Under the pieces are notes generated by a model. It saw only the letters and a program-made list of their open reading frames with translations, did not search any database and was not told the DNA's origin. Positions 6,237 to 6,437 of a DNA stretch of 6,437 bases are shown in pieces. A program made the translations under genes and the position numbers. This DNA is from an uncultured Chloroflexota bacterium (lineage in GTDB: Bacteria > Chloroflexota > Anaerolineae > Aggregatilineales > Phototrophicaceae): contig CALMZT010000377.1 in assembly GCA_937870805.1 (NCBI GenBank), forward strand, positions 1-6,437, read 5' to 3'. The first letter of the stretch is position 1. The number at the start of each line of letters is the position of its first letter.

Positions 6237-6437
6237 TTATCGGTAGAAGTTATTATTTGTTCGTATAAGGGTCTCTAAAACATCTGTAATCACCCTTAAA
6301 AACAGTTGTTCATGAGACTTGGCGTTCTTATTTTGGGTAAGGAAACGAGACCTCTCACGGGCAACTTCAAGCGCATGGAGTAGAACGCGGGAAAGAGCAA
6401 CGGTAAGGGCAGAGTCAATGACAGGATCAAGGGTAAG
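6237..6437 (-). CDS. C-terminal fragment of an unidentified protein (5' end beyond window)
   Basis: A minus-strand frame is open from the right window edge to a TAA at 6237-6239, giving 66 residues of a protein whose start lies outside. It contains VIDSALTVALSRVLLHALEVA and then ITDVLETLIRTNNNFYR at the end, so it looks helical and charged, with a normal mix of Asp, Glu, Arg and Asn and codons that read like a real gene. I do not recognise the family. It converges with the recombinase gene across 39 bases. One other minus frame is also open over about 52 codons and a plus frame over about 40, so this choice rests on amino-acid composition. Confidence 0.4.
   Translation of the reverse strand, partial: LTLDPVIDSALTVALSRVLLHALEVARERSRFLTQNKNAKSHEQLFLRVITDVLETLIRTNNNFYR

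Noticed and set aside
6267..6298. AAGGGT / ACCCTT inverted pair near the right edge
   Set aside because: Six-base arms, long loop, and it lies inside the probable coding frame 6237-6437.

Overview
The window carries four minus-strand genes that look like one cell-surface glycan operon, a divergent plus-strand tyrosine recombinase gene, and the 3' end of an unidentified minus-strand gene at the right edge. The organism is most likely a free-living bacterium. The large multi-spanning GT-C glycosyltransferases with long C-terminal soluble domains, and the mixed base composition, remind me of Chloroflexota (Anaerolineae-like) genomes. That placement is an inference from general familiarity; there is no rRNA or marker gene here to support it.

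Left to centre (1-4892, minus strand, transcribed right to left): a 600-residue GT-C family glycosyltransferase (3090-4892), a NodB-like polysaccharide deacetylase relative with a degraded metal site (2330-3031), a second 602-residue GT-C glycosyltransferase paralogous to the first (462-2270), and the N-terminal 142 codons of a secreted or membrane-anchored protein resembling the C-terminal domain of D-glucuronyl C5-epimerases (1-426, cut by the window edge). The gaps are 58, 59 and 35 bases with no convincing terminator, so co-transcription is likely. Together they suggest assembly and modification of an extracytoplasmic glycan or glycosylated surface component from lipid-linked sugars, perhaps one containing uronic acid. 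Composition varies along the operon: the deacetylase-like gene is the most AT-rich, the first GT gene more balanced.

Right (4893-6437): the 189-base divergent intergenic region contains a sigma70-like promoter and, just before the recombinase start, a perfect 11-7-11 inverted repeat (5049-5077). It is immediately followed by a 13-base palindrome (5078-5090) covering the recombinase start codon. The 11-7-11 layout is that of a tyrosine recombinase crossover site, which makes it the most interesting non-coding signal in the window; it could instead be an operator. The recombinase (5082-6197) has the complete catalytic set R-K-H-R-W-Y and is clearly more GC-rich than the operon to its left. It converges, across a 39-base gap, on the C-terminal 66 codons of an unidentified gene (6237-6437).

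No RNA gene, CRISPR array or insertion sequence was seen, and no stretch above 300 bases lacks a gene.
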